From positions 1 to 64,000 of the forward strand of contig DASTTY010000078.1 of assembly GCA_035759925.1 (NCBI GenBank): a stretch of DNA of 64,000 nt, given 5' to 3'. This DNA is from RHKX01 sp035759925. Lineage in GTDB: Bacteria > Actinomycetota > Thermoleophilia > Solirubrobacterales > 70-9. Within the stretch, counting starts at the first letter, position 1. Each line of letters opens with the position of its first letter. The translations under genes and the position numbers were made by a program. Below, in pieces: positions 24,610-33,459 of the stretch. The notes below the pieces were generated by a model. It ran no database searches and was not told the origin of the DNA. It saw only the letters and a list, made by a program, of their open reading frames with translations.

Positions 24610-25920
24610 TTACGGCCGGGGGGCGAACCTCCGTTCGTCCACGGCGATCCCGCGCTCATCCGCATAGGCAAGCGCCGCGCCGATCCGCTCGACCGGAGTC
24701 GGGTGAGTGCGGAGGACCGCGGCCAGCGCTCCGGGTGGATCCGGATCGCTGTGGTTGGCTGCGACGAGGCGCTGCTGGAGCTCGATGAAGCCGCGCGGAT
24801 CGTGGGTCAGCTCGAGCGCGAACCGGTCCGCGCTCGCCTCGACCTGGCGCGACAGCTGGTTGCCGGCCAGGTTGAGCCCGAAGCCGACGACGGCGATCAG
24901 CAGCGCGTAAGCCGGGATCGCCGCGGGGGTGCCGGGCCGGGAGCCGCCGCGGTCCGCCAGCACAGTGCCGGCGACCGCCACGAGCAGCATCCCGAGCGGG
25001 GCGACGATCGCGACGAAGGTCAACCCGCGCCGGAGGTCGTCGTGGGCGACATGGCCGAGCTCGTGAGCGACGATCGAACGCAGGACCGGCCCGTCGGCGC
25101 GATCGAGGAGGTTGTCGTAGAGGACGATCCGCCGGCTCGAGCCGATGCCGTCGACGTAGGCGTTGACGCCGGTGCTGCGCCGCGAGGCATCGACCTCGTA
25201 GACGTGACCGACCTCGATCCCGGCGCGGTCGGCGAGCTCGAGCAGGGCATGGCGGGCGCGGCCGGGCGGAAGCTCGGTGTAGTCGTTGAAGATCGGTGCG
25301 AGGACGACCGGGGCCAGCCAGGTGCTGAGGACGGCGTAGACGATCACGATCGCGGTGCCGGCGAGCCACCAGAGCCGCGGCAGCCGCCGTTGCAGCGCGA
25401 CGAGGATCATCGCCCCGATCGCGGCGAAGACGGCGGCGATCGCCGCACCCCGGGCACGGTCGCCGAGCCAGCTCCCGAGCTCCTGGGTCGAGAGGCCGAT
25501 GTCGACCGAGCGCTCGTGGCCGATCAGCCCGGTCGGCAGCGCGAGCAGCGCGAGCAGCAGCGAGATGCCGGCCCCGGCTGCGGCGGCGCCGAGGATCGGG
25601 CGACGTCCGAGCCGGCGGAGCAGCCGGCGCACCGATCGCGGGCGACCCAGCGCGAGGGCGGCGAGCACGGCGAGCTCGACCGCGAAGCCGATCACGAAGA
25701 GCACGAGCTGCCCCTGGTGGTAGTCCCGGGCAGCGGCCGTCGCAGTCGGGTCGAACCAGTCGGCGGCGCTGACCGGGACCGGCTCGGGCCCGGTGTCGTC
25801 GGGGCCGAGGACGATCACGCCGAGCTCGGCCACCGCTGCCGCGGCCACGGCGATCGCGACGATCGTGACGGTCGTCACCCCGGGGCCCGATCGAGTGCCC
25901 GAAGGTCCGCGCCAAGCCAT
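24610..25920 (-). CDS. M48 family (Ste24-like) membrane zinc metallopeptidase
   Basis: This 436-residue protein has several membrane helices in the first half and the zinc motif HELGHVAHDD in the second, followed by further helices and a distal glutamate region (ASADRFALELT). The architecture matches CAAX protease/Ste24 homologues, which in bacteria take part in membrane protein quality control. The ATG at 25920 lies eight bases after a TATCGT hexamer; a GTG at 25926 is the alternative. It diverges from the metallophosphoesterase gene. Confidence 0.9.
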   Translation of the reverse strand: MAWRGPSGTRSGPGVTTVTIVAIAVAAAAVAELGVIVLGPDDTGPEPVPVSAADWFDPTATAAARDYHQGQLVLFVIGFAVELAVLAALALGRPRSVRRLLRRLGRRPILGAAAAGAGISLLLALLALPTGLIGHERSVDIGLSTQELGSWLGDRARGAAIAAVFAAIGAMILVALQRRLPRLWWLAGTAIVIVYAVLSTWLAPVVLAPIFNDYTELPPGRARHALLELADRAGIEVGHVYEVDASRRSTGVNAYVDGIGSSRRIVLYDNLLDRADGPVLRSIVAHELGHVAHDDLRRGLTFVAIVAPLGMLLVAVAGTVLADRGGSRPGTPAAIPAYALLIAVVGFGLNLAGNQLSRQVEASADRFALELTHDPRGFIELQQRLVAANHSDPDPPGALAAVLRTHPTPVERIGAALAYADERGIAVDERRFAPRP

Positions 25921-25928
25921 CCGCACCT

Positions 25929-25934
25929 ACGATA
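25929..25934 (-). promoter_or_regulatory. Candidate -10 (TATCGT) for leaderless M48 peptidase gene
   Basis: TATCGT ends eight bases before the ATG at 25920 and supports that start over the GTG at 25926. Confidence 0.45.
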
Positions 25935-25985
25935 GACGCGCCCGGGCCCGACGCCGACGCGTCGCGCTGCCGTGCGTCGACGCTC

Positions 25986-26732
25986 ATGCTCGTAGCAGTC
26001 TTCAGCGACATCCACGCCAATCTGCCCGCTTTCGAGGCGATTCTCCGCGACAGCGACGAGGCCGGCGTCGAGGAGCGATGGTGCCTCGGGGACGTCGTCG
26101 GATACGGCGCCGATCCCGACCTCTGCGTCGAGCTGGCGCGCGAGCGGTGTGAGGTCTGCCTGGTCGGGAACCACGACCTTGCGGTGCTCGGCGAGCTCGA
26201 CACATCGACCTTCTCCGGGGCGGCGGCCACGGCGGTCGAGTGGACGACGGAGCACACCGAGAAGGCGAACCTCGACTTCCTCGCCGGGCTCGCGCCGAGC
26301 GATGCCGGGAACGCTGCCGCGCTCTACCACGCCTCACCTCGGGACCCGGTCTGGGAGTACGTGCTCTGGCCCGAGCAGGCCGCCGACTGCATCGCCGTCC
26401 AGGAGAAGCGGGTCAGCTTCGTCGGCCACTCCCACGTCGCCCTGTTCTTCTCGACCCCCGCCGACGACGACGGCGAGGCCGATGAGGCCCACGGCTATCA
26501 GGCCGGGGCCGGCACCCGGCTCGAGATCGGCGAGGGACGGTGGCTGATCAACCCGGGCAGCGTCGGCCAGCCCCGCGACGGCGATCCACGAGCGGCGTGG
26601 CTCGAGCTCGACACCGAGAGCTGGGAGGCCACCTACCACCGGGTCGGCTACGACATCGAGCGAGCGGCGCGCTCGATCGAGGCCGCCGGGCTGCCCGAAC
26701 ACCTCGCACGCAGGCTGTTCTTGGGGCGATGA
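25986..26732 (+). CDS. Calcineurin-like metallophosphoesterase
   Basis: This 248-residue protein carries the metal-binding set of the YfcE/MJ0936 group: SDIHANLPAF (Asp8, His10), GDVVGYGADP, GNHD, and GHSHVALFF, ending with NPGSVGQPRDGDPRAAW. These enzymes hydrolyse phosphodiesters or phosphoproteins. It is the first plus-strand gene of a group with a lipoprotein and a Ser/Thr kinase; its stop overlaps an ATG at 26729. A role opposing the kinase is possible but is only inferred from position. Confidence 0.88.
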   Translation: MLVAVFSDIHANLPAFEAILRDSDEAGVEERWCLGDVVGYGADPDLCVELARERCEVCLVGNHDLAVLGELDTSTFSGAAATAVEWTTEHTEKANLDFLAGLAPSDAGNAAALYHASPRDPVWEYVLWPEQAADCIAVQEKRVSFVGHSHVALFFSTPADDDGEADEAHGYQAGAGTRLEIGEGRWLINPGSVGQPRDGDPRAAWLELDTESWEATYHRVGYDIERAARSIEAAGLPEHLARRLFLGR

Positions 26733-26741
26733 GGCCGCAGC

Positions 26742-26747
26742 TACACT
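26742..26747 (+). promoter_or_regulatory. Candidate -10 (TACACT) for leaderless lipoprotein gene
   Basis: TACACT ends eight bases before the ATG at 26756, supporting that start over the ATG at 26729. Confidence 0.45.
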
Positions 26748-26755
26748 CGCCGCCG

Positions 26756-27382
26756 ATGTTGCCGAGGCGTCTGATCGGCTCATGCCTCGCCGTGGTCGCG
26801 GCGGCCCTCGTGATGCTCGGGTGCGGGTCCTCCGGCGACCCGGTCCAGGTCGATCTCCCGTCGGAGACCGTGAGCGGCGTCAACAAGAAGCTCGACCAGA
26901 TCCGGGAGCGCTTCGCGGCCGGCGACTGCACGGGGGCGAACTCGGCGACGAGCAGCCTCGACTCGCTGAAGACAGCCGTCAACAGCCTCGAGGTCGACCA
27001 GCAGTTCATCGACGACATGAACGAGATGCTCGACAACCTCGCCAAGCAGATCGACGACCAGTGCGAGCCGGCCGAGGAGACGACGACGACCGACACGACG
27101 CCCGAGACCACCGACACCGTGCCGACGACGACGACCCCGCCGCTGACCGACACGACGACCACGACGACGACCGACACGACGAAGAGCACGACGACGACCG
27201 AGACCACGACGACGGCGCCTGCGCCTCCGACCGGACCGCCCGGCAACCCCGACAACCCGAACGGCAACGGCCCCGGCGGCGGCGTCATTCCCGGCGGCGG
27301 CAACAAGAAGGAGAAGCCGAAGCACTCGGGGAAGAAGGACGAGGGCGGGAAGCCGAAGAAGGACGAGGATCCGAACCGATGA
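26756..27382 (+). CDS. Thr-rich secreted lipoprotein of unknown function
   Basis: This 208-residue protein has a signal peptide and lipobox (LVMLGCGSS) followed by a short helical domain with one cysteine pair (GDCTG and QCEP). A low-complexity stretch of Thr, Asp and Pro (27079-27220) is followed by a Gly/Asn/Pro section and a lysine-rich end. The Thr-rich part would span the wall and may be glycosylated or phosphorylated. The ATG at 26756 gives the best signal peptide; the ATG at 26729 would add nine residues. Its stop overlaps the kinase start as ATGA, so the two proteins are probably made together. Confidence 0.8.
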   Translation: MLPRRLIGSCLAVVAAALVMLGCGSSGDPVQVDLPSETVSGVNKKLDQIRERFAAGDCTGANSATSSLDSLKTAVNSLEVDQQFIDDMNEMLDNLAKQIDDQCEPAEETTTTDTTPETTDTVPTTTTPPLTDTTTTTTTDTTKSTTTTETTTTAPAPPTGPPGNPDNPNGNGPGGGVIPGGGNKKEKPKHSGKKDEGGKPKKDEDPNR

Positions 27383-28590
27383 GCGGCACCACGATCGCCA
27401 ACCGCTACGAGCTCGGCGACCGCCTCGGCAGTGGCGGCATGTCGACCGTCTATCGAGCCGTCGACCGCGTGCTCGAGCGGACCGTCGCCGTCAAGGTCCT
27501 CGCCGAGCACCTCTCCGACGACGAGAAGTTCGTCGCCCGCTTCCGCCGCGAGGCCCTGGCCGTCGCCAAGCTGGTCCACCCGAACATCGTCCAGGTCTAC
27601 GACACCGGCGTCGATGCCGGCCGCCACTTCATCGTCATGGAGTACGTCGAGGGCCGCTCGGGAGCCCAGCTCCTCCAGCGCGACGGCGCGCTCGAGCCGG
27701 CGACCGCGGTCGAGATCGCCGCCCAGGCATGCGCCGGCCTCGAATACGCGCACCGGATGGGGATCATCCACCGCGACGTCAAGCCGGGCAACCTGATGGT
27801 GATCGGCGGCCCCGCCGGCGGCCCGCCCGAGATGACCGTCAAGCTCGCCGACTTCGGGATCGCTCGGGCGGCCGAGCAGACGCGGCTCACCCAGGTCGGC
27901 TCTGTCGTCGGCACCGCCGCCTACCTCTCGCCGGAGCAATCCCGCGGCGAGGAGGCGACGCCGATCTCCGACGTCTACTCGCTCGGGGTCGTCACCTACC
28001 AGCTGCTGACCGCACGGCTCCCCTACGAGGGCAACAGCCTCGCCGAGCTGGCGATCCGCCGCGAGAACGAGCGGCCGCTGCCACCGACCAGCTACGACAA
28101 GGACATCCCCGAGTCGCTTTCCGCAGCCGTCCTGCGGGCGCTCGAGAACGAGCCCGAGGAGCGCTACGTCGACGCCCTCGCCTACGGGGCCGCGCTCCGC
28201 GCCGGCCTCGCCGGGATCGCACCGGCATCGGAGGCGACGACCCGGATCGTCGACCAGCGCAGCACCGCCGCCACCCGCGTCGCCCCGCGCGAGCCGCGGA
28301 CGCCGACCTCACCGGCGCGTCCCGCCCGCCCGCGGCGCACCTCGCCGCCGCCGCGCCGGGCTCCGATCGCGGCCGCGCAGCAGCCCCGCAAGCGCTCGCG
28401 GTTCGGCAGCTTCGTCCGCGGGCTCCTCGCGGTCCTGATGATCGCGATCGTCGCCGGGCTGATCGCGGCGGTGATCCTGCTCGCGACCGACGCCGGCCAG
28501 AGCTCCGACATCGGTCGCTTCATCAGCGACAACGTCGACGAGCAGGTCCAGAACATCAAGGACTACATCAACCAGGCGACCGGCCAGTAG
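27379..28590 (+). CDS. Membrane Ser/Thr protein kinase (PknB-like, no PASTA domains)
   Basis: This 403-residue protein has a complete Hanks-type kinase domain: GSGGMSTVYRA (17-27), Lys39 in VAVKVL, HRDVKPGN (131-138, Asp133), and DFG at 158-160 with a small Gly/Pro insertion just before it. A Pro/Arg linker follows, then one membrane helix (about 348-372) and only some 30 residues outside, so the wall-sensing PASTA repeats of PknB are absent. Sensing may instead come from the coupled Thr-rich lipoprotein, which is an inference from the four-base overlap. Confidence 0.92.
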   Translation: MSGTTIANRYELGDRLGSGGMSTVYRAVDRVLERTVAVKVLAEHLSDDEKFVARFRREALAVAKLVHPNIVQVYDTGVDAGRHFIVMEYVEGRSGAQLLQRDGALEPATAVEIAAQACAGLEYAHRMGIIHRDVKPGNLMVIGGPAGGPPEMTVKLADFGIARAAEQTRLTQVGSVVGTAAYLSPEQSRGEEATPISDVYSLGVVTYQLLTARLPYEGNSLAELAIRRENERPLPPTSYDKDIPESLSAAVLRALENEPEERYVDALAYGAALRAGLAGIAPASEATTRIVDQRSTAATRVAPREPRTPTSPARPARPRRTSPPPRRAPIAAAQQPRKRSRFGSFVRGLLAVLMIAIVAGLIAAVILLATDAGQSSDIGRFISDNVDEQVQNIKDYINQATGQ

Positions 28591-28610
28591 GGCAGCCCGG
28601 ACCGGGCCGC

Positions 28611-29825
28611 TCAGGCCGCGACGGCGGCCTCCCACGGGGCCGCGCCTGCTAGGACCGCGTCGCGGTAGCCGGCGAACCGACCGGCGACGATCGCCGCGCG
28701 GGCGCCGGCGACGAGCTCGCGGGAGTAGACGAGGTTGTGGATCGTCAGCAGGCGGACTCCGGTCAGCTCCTCGGCCCGCGACAGGTAGTGCACGTAGGCG
28801 CGGCTGAACCGCGCGCAGGCCGGGCAGGGACAGCCGGGGACGAGCGGGCCGGGCTCGTCCTCGTTGCGCCGCTTGCGGACGTCGTAGCGGAAGCGCCGTT
28901 CGGGAAGCGGCGCCAGCGCCATCCCGTGCCGGCCGAGCCGGGTCGGTACGGCGCAGTCGAAGGCGTCGATCCCGACGCCGATCCCGGCGACGAGATCATC
29001 TGGCTCGCCGATGCCGAGCAGATGACGGGGCGGCTCGTCGGGCAGCATCGCGGCGGTCATCGCGACGACCTCCCGCATCTGCTCCTTGTCCCTGCCGAGG
29101 GTGCCGCCGATCGCGATCCCGTCGACGCCGGCGGCGGCGACCGCCGCCACCGACTGCCGCCGCAGGTCCTCGTGGGTGCCGCCCTGGACGATCCCGAAGA
29201 CCGCCTGATCGACCGGCCCGTTCGCGGCATGCCAATCGAGGCAGCGCTCGAGCCAGCGATGCGTGCGCTCGGTCGACCGGGCGGTGTAGTCGTAGTCGGC
29301 GCGGAACGGCGTGCACTCGTCGAAGGCGAGGGCGATGTCGGAGCCGAGCCCGGCCTGTACCTCCATCGAGCGCTCCGGCGAGAGGAAGTGCTCGCTGCCG
29401 TCGATGTAGGAGCGGAAGCGAACCCCGTCCTCGCCGATGTCGAGGACGCCGCCGTCGAGCGGCGGCCTCCCCCGCCGGCCCTTGACCTCGTCGGCGACGC
29501 TCCCGAAGGCGAGCGAAAAGACCTGGAAACCACCGGAATCGGTGATGACCGCCCGTTCCCAGCCCATGAACGCGTGAAGGCCGCCGAGCGACGCGATCCG
29601 CTCGCTTCCCGGCGCCAGCATCAGGTGGTAGGTGTTGCCGAGGACCATCTCGTAGCCGATCTCCGCGACCTCGTCCGGAAGCAGACCCTTGACCGACCCG
29701 CGGGTCGCGAGCGGAACGAAGCACGGCGTCTCGACCTCCCCGTGCGGGGTCCGGAGCACGCCGGCTCTGGCACCGTCGTCGGTGGCGACGATCTCGAAGG
29801 TCAGGCGGTTCGGGTCGGTTCGCAC
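28611..29825 (-). CDS. tgt: Queuine/preQ1 tRNA-guanine transglycosylase
   Basis: This 404-residue TIM-barrel enzyme exchanges guanine 34 of GUN tRNAs for a queuosine precursor. Visible signatures are VLGNTYHLML, DSGGFQVFSLA with the catalytic Asp, the nucleophile region DAFDCAVPTRLGRHGMAL, and the zinc site CPCPACARF ending in a distal TIHN histidine. The GTG start lies six bases after a TAGGTT hexamer. No queuosine biosynthesis gene (queC, queD, queE, queF) is in the window, so the organism may salvage queuine or carry those genes elsewhere. Confidence 0.96.
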   Translation of the reverse strand: MRTDPNRLTFEIVATDDGARAGVLRTPHGEVETPCFVPLATRGSVKGLLPDEVAEIGYEMVLGNTYHLMLAPGSERIASLGGLHAFMGWERAVITDSGGFQVFSLAFGSVADEVKGRRGRPPLDGGVLDIGEDGVRFRSYIDGSEHFLSPERSMEVQAGLGSDIALAFDECTPFRADYDYTARSTERTHRWLERCLDWHAANGPVDQAVFGIVQGGTHEDLRRQSVAAVAAAGVDGIAIGGTLGRDKEQMREVVAMTAAMLPDEPPRHLLGIGEPDDLVAGIGVGIDAFDCAVPTRLGRHGMALAPLPERRFRYDVRKRRNEDEPGPLVPGCPCPACARFSRAYVHYLSRAEELTGVRLLTIHNLVYSRELVAGARAAIVAGRFAGYRDAVLAGAAPWEAAVAA

Positions 29826-29831
29826 GTGTTG

Positions 29832-29837
29832 AACCTA
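29832..29837 (-). promoter_or_regulatory. Candidate -10 (TAGGTT) for leaderless tgt
   Basis: TAGGTT ends six bases before the tgt GTG at 29825. Confidence 0.45.
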
Positions 29838-29844
29838 TTGAGAT

Positions 29845-29913
29845 GACAGAGGACAGAGGACAGAGGACAGGACGTCAGGGCCCGAGGACTGTCCTCTGTG
29901 ATCTGTCCTCTGT
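29845..29913. repeat. GACAGAG heptamer hairpin repeat, copy 2
   Basis: Three full and one partial GACAGAG units (29845-29870) are followed by two inverted CTGTCCTCTGT copies (29889-29899 and 29903-29913). The second ends three bases before the gpmI stop codon. A long stem can form in RNA from either strand. The position, downstream of one minus-strand gene and upstream of the next, is the same as for copy 1 at 11701-11787. Confidence 0.75.
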
Positions 29914-29916
29914 TCT

Positions 29917-31455
29917 CTACTCCCGCAGCGAGCTGCCGGTCATCCCCTCGGGCTTCGCGATCCCGAGCAGGTCGAGGGCCGTCGGCGAGACGTCGGCGAG
30001 GATCCCCTCGTGCAGGATCAGGCCGTGGACGGTCACGACGACCGGGACGGGGTTGGTCGTGTGAGCCGTGTTCGGGGAGCCGTCGGGCTCTAGCATGTGC
30101 TCGGCGTTGCCGTGGTCGGCGGTGACGATGCAGGCGCCACCCTGTCCGTGGACGGCCGCGACGACCCGGGCGAGGCAGCCATCGACCGCCTCGACGGCGC
30201 TGACCGCGGCCGGAATCGATCCGGTGTGCCCGACCATGTCGGGGTTCGCGAAGTTGATGATCCCGAAGCGGTAGCCGCCCTCCTCCCAGGCCGAGCAGAA
30301 GGCGTCTGCGGCCTTCGCGGCGCTCATCTCGGGTTTGTGGTCGTAGGTCGGGACGTCGCGGGGCGAATCCGCCATCCGCCGCTCCTCCCCGCTCCACTCG
30401 GCCTCGCGGCCGCCGTTGAAGAAGTAGGTCACGTGGGCGTACTTCTCGGTCTCGGCGACGTGGATCTGGCGGCCGCCGGCGGCGCTGATGACCTCCGCCA
30501 TCGTCGTCGCCGGCGCCCGCGGCGGGAACGCGACCGGATAGGGCCAGCCGGCCCGGTACTCCGCCATCGTCGTGATGTCGAGGCCGGGGTCGCCGCCGCG
30601 CTCGAAGCCGTCGAAGCCGGGCTCGCCGAGGGCGGCGACGATCTGCCGCATCCGGTCGGGGCGGAAGTTGAAGGTGATCACGACGTCGCCGGGCTCGATC
30701 CCGTCGTAGTCGCCGATCACGGTCGGCTTGATGAACTCGTCGGTGTCCCCGGCCGCATAGGAGTCGGCGATCGCCTCGGCGGAGCTCCCGGCCCGCGGCC
30801 CGGCGGCGTGCACCATCGCGTCGTAGGCGAGCTTGGTGCGCTCCCAGCGGCGGTCGCGGTCCATCCCGTAGTAGCGGCCGCCAACCGTGCCGACCCGGCC
30901 GGCGCTGCGCAGCCAGCGCTCGACCTCTTCGAGGTAACGGGCGCCGCCGGTCGGGCTCGTGTCGCGGCCGTCGGTGAAGGCGTGGAGGACGAGGTCGGGA
31001 ACGCCTTCGCGCGCGGCCAGCTCGATGCAGGCCTCGATGTGCTCCCAGCCGGAATGGACGCCGCCGTCGGAAACGAGCCCGACCAGATGCAGGCGGCCGC
31101 GGGCGCTCGCGCGGGCGCGCTCGCAGGCGCCGACGAGGACGTCGTTCTCGAAGAAGCTGCCGTCGGCGACCGCGGCGTCGATCCGGGCCAGGTCCTGCTT
31201 GACGATCGCCCCGGCCCCGAGGTTGAGGTGGCCGACCTCGGAGTTGCCCATCTGCCCGTCGGGAAGGCCGACGTCGTGCCCGGAGGCGGAGAGCTGCGTG
31301 TGCGGGTAGCCGGACCAGAGGGCGTCGAACGTGGGCGTCTCCGCCTGCGAGATCGCGTTCCCCGGGCCGGGCTCGGCAAGCCCCCAGCCGTCGAGGATGA
31401 CGAGCGCGAGGCCGGCGACCGGGATCGAGTCAGGGCCGCTGGGAATCTCGCTCAT
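29917..31455 (-). CDS. gpmI: 2,3-bisphosphoglycerate-independent phosphoglycerate mutase
   Basis: This 512-residue Mn-dependent enzyme interconverts 3- and 2-phosphoglycerate. The alkaline-phosphatase-like domain starts LVILDGWGLAEP and has the nucleophile Ser72 in GNSEVGHLNLGAG. The C-terminal metal ligands are in TADHGNAEHM. It is the fourth gene of a glycolytic set (gap, pgk, tpiA, gpmI) in pathway order. GGAGG precedes the ATG by about four bases. Confidence 0.97.
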   Translation of the reverse strand: MSEIPSGPDSIPVAGLALVILDGWGLAEPGPGNAISQAETPTFDALWSGYPHTQLSASGHDVGLPDGQMGNSEVGHLNLGAGAIVKQDLARIDAAVADGSFFENDVLVGACERARASARGRLHLVGLVSDGGVHSGWEHIEACIELAAREGVPDLVLHAFTDGRDTSPTGGARYLEEVERWLRSAGRVGTVGGRYYGMDRDRRWERTKLAYDAMVHAAGPRAGSSAEAIADSYAAGDTDEFIKPTVIGDYDGIEPGDVVITFNFRPDRMRQIVAALGEPGFDGFERGGDPGLDITTMAEYRAGWPYPVAFPPRAPATTMAEVISAAGGRQIHVAETEKYAHVTYFFNGGREAEWSGEERRMADSPRDVPTYDHKPEMSAAKAADAFCSAWEEGGYRFGIINFANPDMVGHTGSIPAAVSAVEAVDGCLARVVAAVHGQGGACIVTADHGNAEHMLEPDGSPNTAHTTNPVPVVVTVHGLILHEGILADVSPTALDLLGIAKPEGMTGSSLRE

Positions 31456-31464
31456 CGTTCCTCC

Positions 31465-32220
31465 TCACGCCGCCGCGACGATCGCGGCGAAGTCGTCGGG
31501 GTCGAGCGAGGCGCCGCCGACCAGCGCCCCGTCGATCTCGCTCCGGCCGAGCAGCTCGGCGGCGTTGTCCGGCTTCACCGAGCCGCCGTACTGGATCCGG
31601 ACGCGCTCCCCCGCGTCGGCGTCACGGGCGGCGATAAGCGAGCGGATGAACCCGCAGGCGTCGTTGGCCTGCTCGGCGGTCGCCGTCTTGCCGGTGCCGA
31701 TCGCCCAGATCGGCTCGTATGCGACGACGACGTCGGCGAGCTGCGCGTCCTCGACGCGCGAGAGCGCGGCGTCGACCTGGCGGCGCAGGACGCGGTCGGT
31801 CTCGTCGCGCTCGCGCTCGGCCTCGCTCTCGCCGACGCAGAGGATCGGCAGCAGGCCGGCCGCGAGCGCGGCCGGGACCTTCCGAGCAAGCCCCTCGTCC
31901 GTCTCGCCGAAGAGCTGGCGGCGCTCGGAGTGCCCGAGGATCACCGCGCCGGCCCCGGCGTCGAGCAGCATCGCCGCCGAGACCTCGCCGGTGTAGGCGC
32001 CGGATTCCTCGAAGTACATGTTCTGGGCGGCGACGCCGACGCCGGTCCCCTCGCAGAGCTGCGCGACCAGAGGCAGCGCCAGATACGGCGGGCAGATCAC
32101 CACTTCGGCGTCCTCCCCACGCCCCTCGACCTCGGGCAGCAGCGCCTCGCAGAACGCGCGTGCCTCGCCGATCGTCTTGTTCATCTTCCAGTTGGCCGCG
32201 ATCAGCGGACGCCTCGCCAT
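31465..32220 (-). CDS. tpiA: Triosephosphate isomerase
   Basis: This 251-residue TIM barrel has the catalytic Lys12 (ANWKMNK), the electrophile His in LGHSERRQ, and the base Glu in VVAYEPIWAIGTG. The phosphate-gripping C-terminal loops are YGGSVKPDNA and GGASL. It starts two bases after pgk with AGGAG upstream of the ATG. Confidence 0.98.
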   Translation of the reverse strand: MARRPLIAANWKMNKTIGEARAFCEALLPEVEGRGEDAEVVICPPYLALPLVAQLCEGTGVGVAAQNMYFEESGAYTGEVSAAMLLDAGAGAVILGHSERRQLFGETDEGLARKVPAALAAGLLPILCVGESEAERERDETDRVLRRQVDAALSRVEDAQLADVVVAYEPIWAIGTGKTATAEQANDACGFIRSLIAARDADAGERVRIQYGGSVKPDNAAELLGRSEIDGALVGGASLDPDDFAAIVAAA

Positions 32221-32221
32221 C

Positions 32222-33436
32222 TCAGCTCTCCTTTTCGACGCCCGCGTCCCGGAGCGCCTCGACGCCGGGCAGGGCCTTGCCTTCGATCAGCTCCAGCGAC
32301 GCGCCGCCGCCGGTCGAGAGCCAGCTCACCGCTTCGGCGAGCCCGAACTCGACGAGGGCGGCGCCGGAATCGCCGCCACCGACGATCGTCGTCGCGTCGG
32401 TGGCCGCGACGGCCTCGGCGACGGCCCGGGTGCCGGCCGCGAAGGGCGGCAGCTCGAATGCCCCCATCGGACCGTTCCAGAAGACCGTCCCGGCGGCCGC
32501 GATCGCGTCGGCGTAGGCGCGGGAAGTGACCGCTCCGATGTCGAGCCCCATCATCCCGTCGGGGACCTCGACACCCTCGGCCGGAACCGGCTCGGCGTCG
32601 ACCGAGAAGCTCGCGCCGAGGACGATGTCGATCGGCAGCTCGAGGTCGCAGTCGGAGCCGGCGGCGAGCTCGAGCGCCCGCCGGGCCGGCTCGATCCCGT
32701 CCTCCTCGACGAGCGAATCGCCGGTCGCGTGGCCCTGGGCGCGGAAGAAGCTGAAGCACATCGCCCCGCCGATCAGGATCCGGTCGGCGATCTCGAGGAA
32801 CCGCTCGATCACCCCGATCTTGTCGGTCACCTTGGCGCCGCCGAGGACGACGACGAGCGGCCGATCGGGATCGTCGAGGACCGACGTCAGCTCGCGGACC
32901 TCGCGCTCGAGGAGCAGCCCGGCGTAGGCGGGCAGCCGGTGCGCCACCCCCTCGGTCGAGGCGTGACCGCGATGGGCGGCGCCGAACGCGTCGTTGACGT
33001 AGAGATCGGCGAGCGCCGCGAGGCCGTCGGCGAGGGCATCGTCGTTGGCCTTCTCGCCGGCTTCCCAGCGGGTGTTCTCGAGCAGCAGGACGTCACGCGG
33101 CTCGAGCGCCCGAGCGGCCGCTTCGACATCGGCGCCGACGACCCCCGGCGCCAGGGCCACCTCGGCGCCGAGGAGCTCGCCGAGCCGCGCCGCGACCGGC
33201 GCCATCGAGAGCTCCGGGTCGCGGCCCTTCGGGCGGCCGAGATGCGAGCAGAGGACGATCCGGGCGCCGCGCTCGCGGAGCAGCTCGATCGTCGGCAGTG
33301 CGGCGCGGATCCGGGTGTCATCGCCGACCGCGCCCTCGGCGAGCGGCACGTTGAGATCGGCCCGGCAGAGCACCGTGCGGCCGGCGACGTCGGCGTCGCG
33401 CACCGACGCCTTGCCGAATCGCCCCTTCTCGCTCAC
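32222..33436 (-). CDS. pgk: Phosphoglycerate kinase
   Basis: This roughly 404-residue kinase has the N-domain RADLNVPL and LCSHLGRPKG, the hinge region, and the nucleotide site VLGGAKVTDKI and GGGDSGAAL. The GTG at 33436 (VSEKGRFGKASVRD) was chosen. Starting further upstream would run into the gap stop codon region with unrelated Arg-rich sequence. No strong ribosome site precedes it, so coupling to gap translation is likely. Confidence 0.95.
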   Translation of the reverse strand: MSEKGRFGKASVRDADVAGRTVLCRADLNVPLAEGAVGDDTRIRAALPTIELLRERGARIVLCSHLGRPKGRDPELSMAPVAARLGELLGAEVALAPGVVGADVEAAARALEPRDVLLLENTRWEAGEKANDDALADGLAALADLYVNDAFGAAHRGHASTEGVAHRLPAYAGLLLEREVRELTSVLDDPDRPLVVVLGGAKVTDKIGVIERFLEIADRILIGGAMCFSFFRAQGHATGDSLVEEDGIEPARRALELAAGSDCDLELPIDIVLGASFSVDAEPVPAEGVEVPDGMMGLDIGAVTSRAYADAIAAAGTVFWNGPMGAFELPPFAAGTRAVAEAVAATDATTIVGGGDSGAALVEFGLAEAVSWLSTGGGASLELIEGKALPGVEALRDAGVEKES

Positions 33437-33459
33437 GGCCGCCGGCCCGCCCAGCTGGC

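Noticed and set aside
27079..27220. Tandem ACGACG-rich repeat as a possible mobile or minisatellite element
   Set aside because: It encodes the Thr/Asp-rich linker of the lipoprotein in frame, so codon repetition explains it.
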